A program made the position numbers and the translations under genes. 64,000 nt of DNA from Aurantibacillus circumpalustris (GTDB taxonomy: Bacteria > Bacteroidota > Bacteroidia > B-17B0 > Aurantibacillaceae), in the NCBI RefSeq assembly GCF_029625215.1, contig NZ_CP121197.1:1798001-1862000 (forward strand). The letters run 5' to 3'. Below are positions 8,737 to 16,915 of the stretch, piece by piece. Every line of letters begins with the position of its first letter. Position 1 is the stretch's first letter. Under the pieces are notes generated by a model. That model was not told where the DNA came from and searched no databases. It was given only the letters and a program-made list of their open reading frames with translations.

Positions 8737-11700
8737 TATTAGTCTAAGTATCTGAACATTTCTGTTATTATTGATTTTTAAGATATAAATGCCTACTGAG
8801 TAACCATTGAGATCGATATTCGCAACAGTTGAATCATGTTCTTCTAATAGAAGGATTAATTGCCCAAGGGCATTAAAGATGCTAATTTCTCCTGTAAATG
8901 ATTCGCTAAATTCTAATTTTACATTTCGATTCGCTGGATTAGGATAAATTTTTATTTTATTGTTTTTAGTGAGTGAACCTAAGCCTTCACAAATTGAAAC
9001 TGATACAGATATAGTAGCAGAATTCTCACATCCATTTGTGTTACCATTTATCGTATAAGTTGTACTAACATTCGGCACAAATGAACTTGGATTGGACGTG
9101 CTATTTCCTGGTAAATAAGTGTAGGTGCTTGCGCCATCCGCAGTGAGGGTGAACTCATCACCTAAACACAAAAGTGTGTTTGATGCAGATACAGTTATGT
9201 TTGGAAGCGGATTTACATTAATAGTGATGAGAGTAGAGGTGCTGCTACAAGTGCCATTGTTGCCACTCAGCGTATAACTCGTTGTAGTTGTTGGACTAAT
9301 ACTAATACTTGTGGTAGTTATATTTCCTGGATTCCATGTATAATTACTTGCGCCGCTAGCAATTAATGTTGCGGTCATGCCAGAACATAATAGCGATGGC
9401 GATGAGGTAACCAACAGGCTTGGTGTCGGTACTACGTTAACCGTCAGTGTAGCAGTGTTGCTACAGCCATTTTGAGCAATGCCGGTAGCACTATAATTGG
9501 TAGTTGAATTTGGGTTAACTACGTGGGTTGGTCCGGATAGATTTCCTGGCATCCAGTTATAACTAATTGCACCATTCGCATTTAGCGTATAGGAGTCCCC
9601 ACTACAAATGGTTGTGCCTGGCTGACCACTAACAGTTACAGTTGGCGAAGGACTAACTAAAATAACTGCGGCGGTTGTGGCAGAGCAATTGCTATTAAAA
9701 GCAGTAACTAAATAAAGTGTTGAAGTATTTGGAGAAACAATTACGCTAGTACCTGTACTTGATGCTGGAGGTGACCATGAATAAGTGTCCGCTCCTGAAA
9801 CACTTAGAGTAACAGAAGTTCCAGAGCAGATGGTTGAAGAACTAGCAACGACTACCGGGGCTGGTATTGGATTAACAGAAACATTTACAACTCCAGTTGC
9901 ATTACAACCAAAGGAAGAATAGCCTGTTACCGAGTAAGTTGTATTAGAGGTTGGACTGACGCTTACAGGATTTCCGGAAATATTACCAGGGTTCCAACTA
10001 TATGTTGATGCACCTGTTGCGATAAGCGAAGTTGAACCTCCGCTACAAATTGTGGAAGGTTGCGCTGTAGCGGATATGGTGGGATTTGGGTTTACAATAA
10101 CAACTATATTGGAACTCGATGTACAGGGTCCAGTTGTTCCGATCACTTGGTATAATGTTGGAGTGGTCGGACTGAAGACTGCAATAGAGCCAGTGACAGA
10201 TCCAGGTGTCCAAATATATGAATTTGCTCCTGTTGCTGTAAGTGAGGTGGAAGCGCCGGTGCAAATTACACTGGAACTGGCGTTCGCGACAATAGTGGGC
10301 GTTGGAGCTACAGATACAATTGCCGAAGCAGAGGCTGTGCAACCATTTACGCTGCTTACAGTCACGTTATAAGGGCTCGTAAGTAATGGCGAAATGGCAT
10401 TTGTACTACCAGTGCTGCTGGCGGGCGCCCATGTATAAGACACCCCACCCGATGCTACAAGTGTTGCACTAGTTCCACTACAAATAGATGAAGTGGGAAC
10501 TCCTGATAGGCTGGCGATAGGACTGGAAAAAGTTGTTACGGTTGTTGCAAGAGTTACGTTGCAACTACCGGTATGCGCTGTTAAAAAGTAAATAGTTGTT
10601 ACTGTTGGTGTTACAGCCAAGGTTGGTGTTCCGGGTAATGTGAAATTCCAAGTGTAGCTGGTTGCACTCACGGTTGAGCTAAGTGTAAGAGATTGACCTG
10701 GACACACACTACTGGAAGATACATTCATAGTGGCACTTGGTGAGGGAGATACGAATACGGTTAGATTCGCACTAGAATTACATCCAAGAGCGTTAGTACC
10801 GGTTACAGTATAAACAGTTGTTGCAAGAGGCGTAAGAGTAACATTTTGTGTTGCATAATTTCCTGGATTCCATGTATAAGTTAGCGCTCCGTAAGCACTT
10901 GTATTTAGGAATGATCCTAAGCAAATAGCAACGTTATTTGTAACAGTTAGAGTGGGAGCTACATTTAATGCTACAGAAACTGTATTTGTACCAGTACAAA
11001 AACCGTTAGAACCAATTACTGTGTAAACACTGTTTGCAGTTGGCGACACTGATATAGAAGGAGCAACCAAGCCCGGAGGATTCCAGCTATAACTTACAGC
11101 TCCGCTTGCAGTTAACATGGCAATAGTACCCGGACAGATAATTGTTGGCGTTGAAATGGCTGAAACTGTAGGATTAGGATGAACTGTAAGTGTAGTGTTT
11201 ACGTTTGCGCTACAGCCAGTACTGGTGTGTGTTCCCGAAATAGAGTAAATTGTTGTGGAGAGTGGATTTAATGTTTTTGTTGCTCCAGCACCGCCTGGGC
11301 TCCATATATAAGAATCGGCGCCACTTGCTGTTAAGATGGTTGATGAACCAGAACAAATTGAAGGACTGGCGACAACACTAATTGTTGGATTTTGATTAAC
11401 GAGTAGAAACACCGTAGTCGTATTTACACATGTGCCGTCTGAAGCAGCAGCAGTATATAGAGTACTCACCGACGGGCTAACAGAAGGAGCAGCTCCTGTA
11501 ATACTAAAACTGTTTATATTATTCGTCCATGTATAAGTCATTGCACCGCCTGCTGCAAGGGTTGCAGTTATTCCGCTACAAACTACAGTAGGACTCACAA
11601 TAGCAAACACGGTCGGCAAACTGAATACTGTAACTGTTACTGTTCTGCTATGTGCGCAATTACCGTTATTTCCAGTAACAGTATAAATGGTTGTAGAACT

Positions 11701-14700
11701 TGGACTAAAATTTTGAGAGGCTCCTGTTAACGCCCCAGGATTCCAGGTATAAGAGCTAGCACCACTTGCGTTTAGTAAAATGGAATTTCCTAAACAAATA
11801 CTTCCGCCCGAAGCACTAACAGTTGGCGTTGTGGTTACACTCACAGAAACTACAGCGCTGCTTGAGCAAGATCCAATAGATCCGTTAACAGTATAAACTG
11901 TTGTGGATGCAGGATTTAAACTTTGAGAAGTGCCGTTTAAATTTCCAGGAATCCATGTGTAATTGGTAGCTCCGCTGGCAGTTACCAATGTTGCATTACC
12001 CGAACAAATTGCGGCGTTGGGAACAGCAACGGTTGGAGTTGTATTCACAGTGATAGTTGAATTAGCACTCGATGTGCAAGTACCAATAGTACCAACTACT
12101 GTGTATACAGTTGTACCAGATGGATTTAAACTTTGAGCCGCTCCGCTTAAAGCGCCCGGATTCCATACATAAGAACCTGCGCCACTTACTGTTAAAAGAG
12201 TTGATGTGCTAGAGCAAATTGTTGCATCAGAAACACTAACGGTTGGCGTTGTGGTTACACTGAGTGTTGTTGTTGAGCTCGCTGTGCAGCTCCCAATAGT
12301 ACCAGTAACTGTATAAACTGTTGTGGAAGCTGGATTTAAACTCTGCGAAGCTCCAGTGAGATTCCCAGGATTCCAAGTATAAGAAGAAGCGCTACTTGCG
12401 GTTAATAAAGTAGAACTGCCCGAACAAATTCCACCATTTGGAACACTTACGGTTGGCGTGGTGTTAACGGTAATACTCATTGATAAAGAGTTTGTACATG
12501 CGCCAGTAGTTCCAGTAACTGTATAAATTGTTGTGGAGGCAGGATTTAAATTTTGAGAAGCTCCAGTTAAACCTCCAGGATTCCAAACATAAGAACTTGC
12601 ACCGCTTGCTGTAATAAACGTTGATGTTCCAGAACAAATAGTGGCATTAGGCACCGATACAGTTGGTGTGGTATTTACGGTAATTGTAAAAATAAGCGGA
12701 CTAGCGGCACACGAATTACTGCTACCTGTTACTGTATAAGCGGTCGTTGCTGTTGGACTAAGGTTTTGCGAGAGACCAGTTAATCCTCCGGGATTCCAAG
12801 TGTAAGAACTGGCGCCACTTGCGGTTATTAAAGTGGAAGTGCTTGAACAAATGGTTGCGTTTGGTGCTGATAATGTTGGAGTAGTATTCACGCTGATAGT
12901 AAAAGTTGTGTTGCTGGAACATGTCCCGTTACTGCCGTTTATGGTATATATTTGTGTGGAAGCAGGATTTAAATTTTGTGAAGCACCTGATAAATTACCC
13001 GGATTCCACGTATAACCACTGGCGCCAATTACATTCATTAAGGTAGAAGAGCTCGAACAAATAGTTGCCGAAGGAACACTCAGTGTTGGTTGACCTACAA
13101 TATTAATTGTTTTTGTAAGTGTTGCGGATGATCCAAAACCGTTAGTAGCTATTAATGAAATTGAAAATACACCAGCTGCTGCAAATGTTGTAGATGTGTT
13201 TTGAAGGGTAGAAGAGGAAGGACTTCCGCCTAACATTGTCCAACTCCAACTAGCAGGACTATCAGTTGATAGATCCGTTAAAGTAAGCGTTTCTCCAACA
13301 CAGGCTGTTGTTGGAATAGTAAAGGAGGCAGTTGGTGCTGTTACTAAACAAATACTGGCGGTTAATGCACTCATGGCGCTTTTACCACATACACCCGGTG
13401 AGGTGTTACGACTCATAACATCATTCCCACCATTAATATTATTAGTAATTAAACTACGTTTATTTTGCGAATTGCTTAATGCATAATGCATCACATCGGA
13501 AGAGTTAATGACATGAGAAAGCTGATGTCCGTGACCTAATTCATGAAGTGAAACGGATTCAAAATCATACTGAAGACCAGTGGCCAAAGTTGGTCCAAAC
13601 TGCCAGGCTATCGAAGTGGTTGTTCCATCGTCAAAACAAATATCCAATTCACTTACATACCAGTTCACCACTGTACCTGTGATGCAACCACTGAAATAAC
13701 TGCTGCAACGGCCTAAAACGCCAACAGGTAATTCTGCTCCTATATCAAAACGAATAATATTTATTCCATCTGAAGCAATCACATTTGTTGTAGTAGGCGC
13801 ACCTAATACCCAGTTAATATAGGTGTTGCAGCGCCAAGTCTGAAATGATCTTAAAAAGGAAGCTTTCGCACTTGCGCTGGCATCAAAACCAGTATACATT
13901 TGCCAGGTTATTCCTGAACTTCCATTTAAGTCAACATGCCGTGTGTTATAAACTGTTGTGGTTGGACCATAATATACATTAAGCTCACCATAGTTAACCG
14001 TTAGTGTTTGAGCACTCAAAGTGGGACTTCCTGCAACCGTTACGCGCACAGGTCCTGTTCCAGCAGTTCCTGAAACAGTCCCAGCTCTGGTTGGAACCAT
14101 TACTTGTATTTGTGTGTTACTCCAAGATACATAGTGTGTTATATCGGGTTTAATAAAAGTAGAACCGCCATCGTCAGCATTATAAAACTCAACAAAAGAA
14201 GTACTTTGTGTGGAACCAAACCCTGTTCCAGTTATCGTAATAATACTGGATGTTCCCGCTGTTATTGTGAGAGGCGAGATTCCAGTTACTGAGTTTATTG
14301 TATTCTGGCTGTACCCTTTACCGTTTGAAGAGCTTGTATAGTTTGGTAAATCTACTCCCAGTACTTTTTCGAGTTCTGGATATAAATCTTTATTAATTGA
14401 AGTATATTTATGAAAAGGTTCATAGGCAGCGTCGTCAAAAGAATCATACTTTATAAATCCCTGAACATCTGCATAGGCTTGAAATACTTCTTCACCAAAT
14501 TGCGCTGGAACTTGTTCAAATGTATTTAGAATAAAAACACCTTCGTCGTACGGTTTTAATTGAAGAGAAGGCTCTACCGTTTGTTTTTTTAAACCAATTT
14601 CTCCACCTTCTGTAATAATTTCAATACGTTCTTTAGATAACGTTCCTTTAAATACTTTGTCAACCAAAATTAAGTTAGAAGTGTAGATGTAGTTCTTCGA

Positions 14701-14862
14701 GGAGTTCCAAAAAGACTGTTGGGCAATAACCTTTCCCTCAATAACTAAGGAGCTATTACTTATTTTATTTGAAAGTGTAACAGGATAAAGAGAACACTGT
14801 GCATAGAGTCCATTTACAAGGATTAGAAATGCAACTACAAACGTGAAGTAAAATTTTTTCAT
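8728..14862 (-). CDS. Giant T9SS-secreted metzincin-like protein with 19 tandem Ig-like repeats
   Basis: This 2044-residue protein starts at the ATG giving MKKFYFTFVVAFLILVNG, a clear signal peptide; an upstream in-frame extension is unlikely. Domains in order are: an N-terminal region (30-175); an IPT/TIG-type domain (about 185-285); a metalloprotease-like domain with the zinc motif HELGHGHQLSH near residue 440 and a possible Met-turn (DVMHYA); one PKD domain (about 510-590); 19 Ig-like repeats of 70-75 residues, each with a central Cys (ICSGxS), a (Y/S)xWxPG core and YTVTG (about 590-1955); and a type A T9SS sorting domain (IYPNPANRNVKLEF onward). The usual Gly at position 8 of the metzincin motif is Gln. 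The first seven repeats are most alike, suggesting recent duplication. A surface or released protease or adhesin is likely. Confidence 0.9.
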   Translation of the reverse strand: MKKFYFTFVVAFLILVNGLYAQCSLYPVTLSNKISNSSLVIEGKVIAQQSFWNSSKNYIYTSNLILVDKVFKGTLSKERIEIITEGGEIGLKKQTVEPSLQLKPYDEGVFILNTFEQVPAQFGEEVFQAYADVQGFIKYDSFDDAAYEPFHKYTSINKDLYPELEKVLGVDLPNYTSSSNGKGYSQNTINSVTGISPLTITAGTSSIITITGTGFGSTQSTSFVEFYNADDGGSTFIKPDITHYVSWSNTQIQVMVPTRAGTVSGTAGTGPVRVTVAGSPTLSAQTLTVNYGELNVYYGPTTTVYNTRHVDLNGSSGITWQMYTGFDASASAKASFLRSFQTWRCNTYINWVLGAPTTTNVIASDGINIIRFDIGAELPVGVLGRCSSYFSGCITGTVVNWYVSELDICFDDGTTTSIAWQFGPTLATGLQYDFESVSLHELGHGHQLSHVINSSDVMHYALSNSQNKRSLITNNINGGNDVMSRNTSPGVCGKSAMSALTASICLVTAPTASFTIPTTACVGETLTLTDLSTDSPASWSWTMLGGSPSSSTLQNTSTTFAAAGVFSISLIATNGFGSSATLTKTINIVGQPTLSVPSATICSSSSTLMNVIGASGYTWNPGNLSGASQNLNPASTQIYTINGSNGTCSSNTTFTISVNTTPTLSAPNATICSSTSTLITASGASSYTWNPGGLTGLSQNLSPTATTAYTVTGSSNSCAASPLIFTITVNTTPTVSVPNATICSGTSTFITASGASSYVWNPGGLTGASQNLNPASTTIYTVTGTTGACTNSLSMSITVNTTPTVSVPNGGICSGSSTLLTASSASSYTWNPGNLTGASQSLNPASTTVYTVTGTIGSCTASSTTTLSVTTTPTVSVSDATICSSTSTLLTVSGAGSYVWNPGALSGAAQSLNPSGTTVYTVVGTIGTCTSSANSTITVNTTPTVAVPNAAICSGNATLVTASGATNYTWIPGNLNGTSQSLNPASTTVYTVNGSIGSCSSSAVVSVSVTTTPTVSASGGSICLGNSILLNASGASSYTWNPGALTGASQNFSPSSTTIYTVTGNNGNCAHSRTVTVTVFSLPTVFAIVSPTVVCSGITATLAAGGAMTYTWTNNINSFSITGAAPSVSPSVSTLYTAAASDGTCVNTTTVFLLVNQNPTISVVASPSICSGSSTILTASGADSYIWSPGGAGATKTLNPLSTTIYSISGTHTSTGCSANVNTTLTVHPNPTVSAISTPTIICPGTIAMLTASGAVSYSWNPPGLVAPSISVSPTANSVYTVIGSNGFCTGTNTVSVALNVAPTLTVTNNVAICLGSFLNTSAYGALTYTWNPGNYATQNVTLTPLATTVYTVTGTNALGCNSSANLTVFVSPSPSATMNVSSSSVCPGQSLTLSSTVSATSYTWNFTLPGTPTLAVTPTVTTIYFLTAHTGSCNVTLATTVTTFSSPIASLSGVPTSSICSGTSATLVASGGVSYTWAPASSTGSTNAISPLLTSPYNVTVSSVNGCTASASAIVSVAPTPTIVANASSSVICTGASTSLTATGANSYIWTPGSVTGSIAVFSPTTPTLYQVIGTTGPCTSSSNIVVIVNPNPTISATAQPSTICSGGSTSLIATGASTYSWNPGNISGNPVSVSPTSNTTYSVTGYSSFGCNATGVVNVSVNPIPAPVVVASSSTICSGTSVTLSVSGADTYSWSPPASSTGTSVIVSPNTSTLYLVTAFNSNCSATTAAVILVSPSPTVTVSGQPGTTICSGDSYTLNANGAISYNWMPGNLSGPTHVVNPNSTTNYSATGIAQNGCSNTATLTVNVVPTPSLLVTSSPSLLCSGMTATLIASGASNYTWNPGNITTTSISISPTTTTSYTLSGNNGTCSSTSTLITINVNPLPNITVSASNTLLCLGDEFTLTADGASTYTYLPGNSTSNPSSFVPNVSTTYTINGNTNGCENSATISVSVSICEGLGSLTKNNKIKIYPNPANRNVKLEFSESFTGEISIFNALGQLILLLEEHDSTVANIDLNGYSVGIYILKINNNRNVQILRLIKE
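8990..13095 (-). repeat. Array of 19 protein-coding Ig-like repeats (about 210-220 bp each)
   Basis: Within the giant T9SS gene, 19 head-to-tail units encode about 70-75 residues each with the pattern P-T-[IV]-S-V, ICSGxSTxLTASGA, SYxWNPG, SxNPxSTTxYTVTG, C, and VNT. Units 1-7 (high-coordinate end) are nearly uniform and share long DNA identity. Units 8-19 have diverged and carry one to four extra residues. The same unit type recurs seven times in the gene at 20614 and once each in those at 34035 and 48045. Confidence 0.85.
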
Positions 14863-14904
14863 GATAGGGTATTTACAAAGAAGAGCTAAGCTATAAAAAT
14901 TAAT

Positions 14905-14912
14905 CAAAACTA
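14905..14912 (-). promoter_or_regulatory. Bacteroidota -7 box TAGTTTTG
   Basis: The reverse strand reads TAGTTTTG, a full match to the phylum's TAnnTTTG -7 element, about 40 bp before the start codon of the giant T9SS gene. No clear -33 TTG was found at the usual distance. Confidence 0.4.
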
Positions 14913-14962
14913 GCTAGGCATCCCCCTTAAATTAGACGAGTCGTTTTAGAACTCAGAAACAC

Positions 14963-15298
14963 CTATAGGCCTAATTCTTTTGTGGGATCCCAAAATAGTT
15001 TTGTGAAACCCTCAATTTTATCATCCTTTACTTTTATTTTTTCTTTTTCAAGAAGTTCCTGCATTTGAAAAGGGGTGTCAAAATGATGTTTGCCGGTTAA
15101 CAAACCATTACGATTTACAACGCGGTGAGCAGGCACTTTCGGTTTTACGCGGTGCGCACCATTCATAGCGTAACCTACTAATCGGGATGATTTTTTAGCG
15201 CCCAAATAAGCCGCAATTGCTCCATAGCTGGTTACACGGCCTTTTGGGATAAGTCGTACCACCTGATAAACCATTTGAAAAAAATCTTTTTCCGCCAT
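14963..15298 (-). CDS. Alkyltransferase-like (ATL) DNA-binding protein of the MGMT family
   Basis: This 111-residue protein matches the C-terminal DNA-binding domain of O6-alkylguanine-DNA alkyltransferases: FQMVYQVVRLIPKGRVTSYG, then AIAAYLGAKKSSRLVGYAM, then the active-site segment VPAHRVVNRNG. The alkyl-accepting Cys of PCHRV is Ala here, so it cannot perform suicide alkyl transfer. Known ATL proteins lacking this Cys bind O6-alkylguanine and recruit nucleotide excision repair. The domain is complete without the MGMT N-terminal domain, as is normal for ATLs. It is divergent from gltX, with about 43 bp between the start codons. Confidence 0.85.
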   Translation of the reverse strand: MAEKDFFQMVYQVVRLIPKGRVTSYGAIAAYLGAKKSSRLVGYAMNGAHRVKPKVPAHRVVNRNGLLTGKHHFDTPFQMQELLEKEKIKVKDDKIEGFTKLFWDPTKELGL

Positions 15299-15327
15299 AA
15301 ATCTCTACCAAAATAAAACAATTACCG

Positions 15328-15335
15328 TATCTTTG
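15328..15335 (+). promoter_or_regulatory. Bacteroidota -7 box TATCTTTG before gltX
   Basis: TATCTTTG exactly fits TAnnTTTG and lies only 6 bp before the gltX ATG at 15342. If used, transcription would start at or very near the ATG, giving a leaderless or nearly leaderless mRNA. No TTG is visible at the usual -33 distance, so the call rests on one box. Confidence 0.45.
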
Positions 15336-15341
15336 CAAACT

Positions 15342-16856
15342 ATGGAAAAACGTGTCAGAGTTAGATTTGCACCCAGTCCTACTGGTGGATTGCATATGGG
15401 TGGTGTACGCACTGCTTTATTTAATTATTTATTTGCCAAAAGGCATGGCGGAGATTTTATTTTAAGAATTGAAGATACCGATCAAACACGTTTTGTGGAA
15501 GGGGCGGAAGAATATATTGTGAGTGCACTGAAGTGGTGCGGAATCGAACCGAATGAAGGAGTTGGTTTTGGTGATGGACCTCACAAGCCTTACCGTCAGA
15601 GTGAACGCAAGGAATTAGGAATTTATAAAAAGTATGCCGATAAATTAATTGCATCTGGTCATGCTTATTACGCTTTTGATACTTCGGAAGAATTAGATGC
15701 TATGCGTAAACGTCTAGAAGCCGCTAAAATGGTATCACCGCAGTATAATGCAGTTACACGCCAAAACATGCGTAATTCTTTAACATTACCTGAAGACGAA
15801 GTAAAAAAATTATTAGAGAGTGGTGAAAAGTATGTGGTGCGTTTAAAAGTACCACGTAACGAAGAAATTCGTTTTAATGATATAATTCGTGGTTGGGTAA
15901 CTGTTAACTCAGCACAAGTAGACGATAAAGTTTTATTAAAGAGTGATGGAATGCCGACTTACCATTTAGCACATATTGTTGATGATATTGAAATGGAAAT
16001 TTCGCATGCCGTTCGTGGCGAAGAATGGTTGCCAAGTGCACCAGCCCATATTTTAATTTACAAGTATTTAGGATTAGAAAATGAAATGCCAAAGCTCGCG
16101 CATTTACCTTTGATTTTAAATCCAGATGGAAATGGAAAAATTTCAAAACGTGAAGCGCGTTTTCCAGTATTTCCATTAAGTTGGAAAGATCCACGTGAAG
16201 CCACGCCATATATCGGCTACAAAGAAAGCGGTTATTATCCGGAAGCATTTGTAAACGTACTTGCACTCTTAGGGTGGAATCCAGGTAACAACGAAGAACT
16301 TTTTACTGTAGAAGAGCTTAGTAAAATTTTTGAATTTGAACGCGTACACAAAAGTGGTGCGAAATTTGATCCTGAAAAAGCAAAATGGTTTAATCAACAA
16401 TACCTTCGTAAAAAATCAGATGAAGAGCTGTCAGAAGCTTTCAAACCTATTCTAAAAGAAAAAGGTTTTGAACGTGATGCTGCCTTTATGATTGAGTTTT
16501 GTAAACTAGTTAAAGAGAAAGTTCAGTTTGTACATGAGTTTTGGGATCATGGTAAATATATTTTTATCGCGCCAGATGCATACGATGAAAAAGTGATGAC
16601 GAAAAAATGGAATCCTCAAAACAAAGAGTTAGTTACAAAAGCTTTAGATTGTTTTAAAGGTATTACCGATTGGAAAACGCAAGTGATTCACGATACATTT
16701 GAAGCACTGGTTAAAGAAGTTGGAAAAATAGACATGCAGTTGTTACGTGTTTTAATTACTGGTGTTGCTGGTGGCCCACAATTATTCGACATGTTGGCTT
16801 TGATGGGAAAAGACGAAGTAATTAATCGCATGAACACTGCTTTAAGTAAGCTTTAA
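15342..16856 (+). CDS. gltX: Glutamyl-tRNA synthetase
   Basis: This class I aminoacyl-tRNA synthetase charges tRNA-Glu with glutamate in the cytoplasm. It is 504 residues long, normal for the family. The N-terminus RVRFAPSPTGGLHMGGVRTA holds the HIGH-type motif (HMGG, residues 18-21), and GKISKRE near residue 267 is the KMSKS-type motif. Catalytic-core segments such as DTDQTRFVEGAEEYI and AHVVDD-like AHIVDDIEMEISHAVRGEEW are present. The anticodon-binding domain occupies the C-terminal third. ATG at 15342 gives the canonical start; an upstream TTG at 15333 is within the promoter box. A strong hairpin terminator follows. Confidence 0.97.
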   Translation: MEKRVRVRFAPSPTGGLHMGGVRTALFNYLFAKRHGGDFILRIEDTDQTRFVEGAEEYIVSALKWCGIEPNEGVGFGDGPHKPYRQSERKELGIYKKYADKLIASGHAYYAFDTSEELDAMRKRLEAAKMVSPQYNAVTRQNMRNSLTLPEDEVKKLLESGEKYVVRLKVPRNEEIRFNDIIRGWVTVNSAQVDDKVLLKSDGMPTYHLAHIVDDIEMEISHAVRGEEWLPSAPAHILIYKYLGLENEMPKLAHLPLILNPDGNGKISKREARFPVFPLSWKDPREATPYIGYKESGYYPEAFVNVLALLGWNPGNNEELFTVEELSKIFEFERVHKSGAKFDPEKAKWFNQQYLRKKSDEELSEAFKPILKEKGFERDAAFMIEFCKLVKEKVQFVHEFWDHGKYIFIAPDAYDEKVMTKKWNPQNKELVTKALDCFKGITDWKTQVIHDTFEALVKEVGKIDMQLLRVLITGVAGGPQLFDMLALMGKDEVINRMNTALSKL

Positions 16857-16871
16857 GGTGTTAACAATATT

Positions 16872-16909
16872 AAAAAGCGTCCTTTGAGATTTTCAAGGAC
16901 GCTTTTTTT
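16872..16909 (+). terminator. Intrinsic terminator between gltX and the convergent T9SS gene
   Basis: AAAAAGCGTCCTT (16872-16884) pairs with AAGGACGCTTTTT (16895-16907) around a 10-base loop, with a T run extending to 16909. The A run on the other side makes it likely to work in both directions, ending gltX and the minus-strand gene at 16916. Confidence 0.85.
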
Positions 16910-16915
16910 ATACCA

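Noticed and set aside
10052-10372. 106-codon plus-strand ORF inside the giant T9SS gene
   Set aside because: It lies opposite the Ig-like repeats and has a repeat-derived composition; a shadow of the coding strand.
8990-13095. Regular repeat array that could be taken for a CRISPR or satellite
   Set aside because: Unit length is 210-220 bp, units stay in frame with one long coding gene, and there are no short identical repeats with unique spacers.
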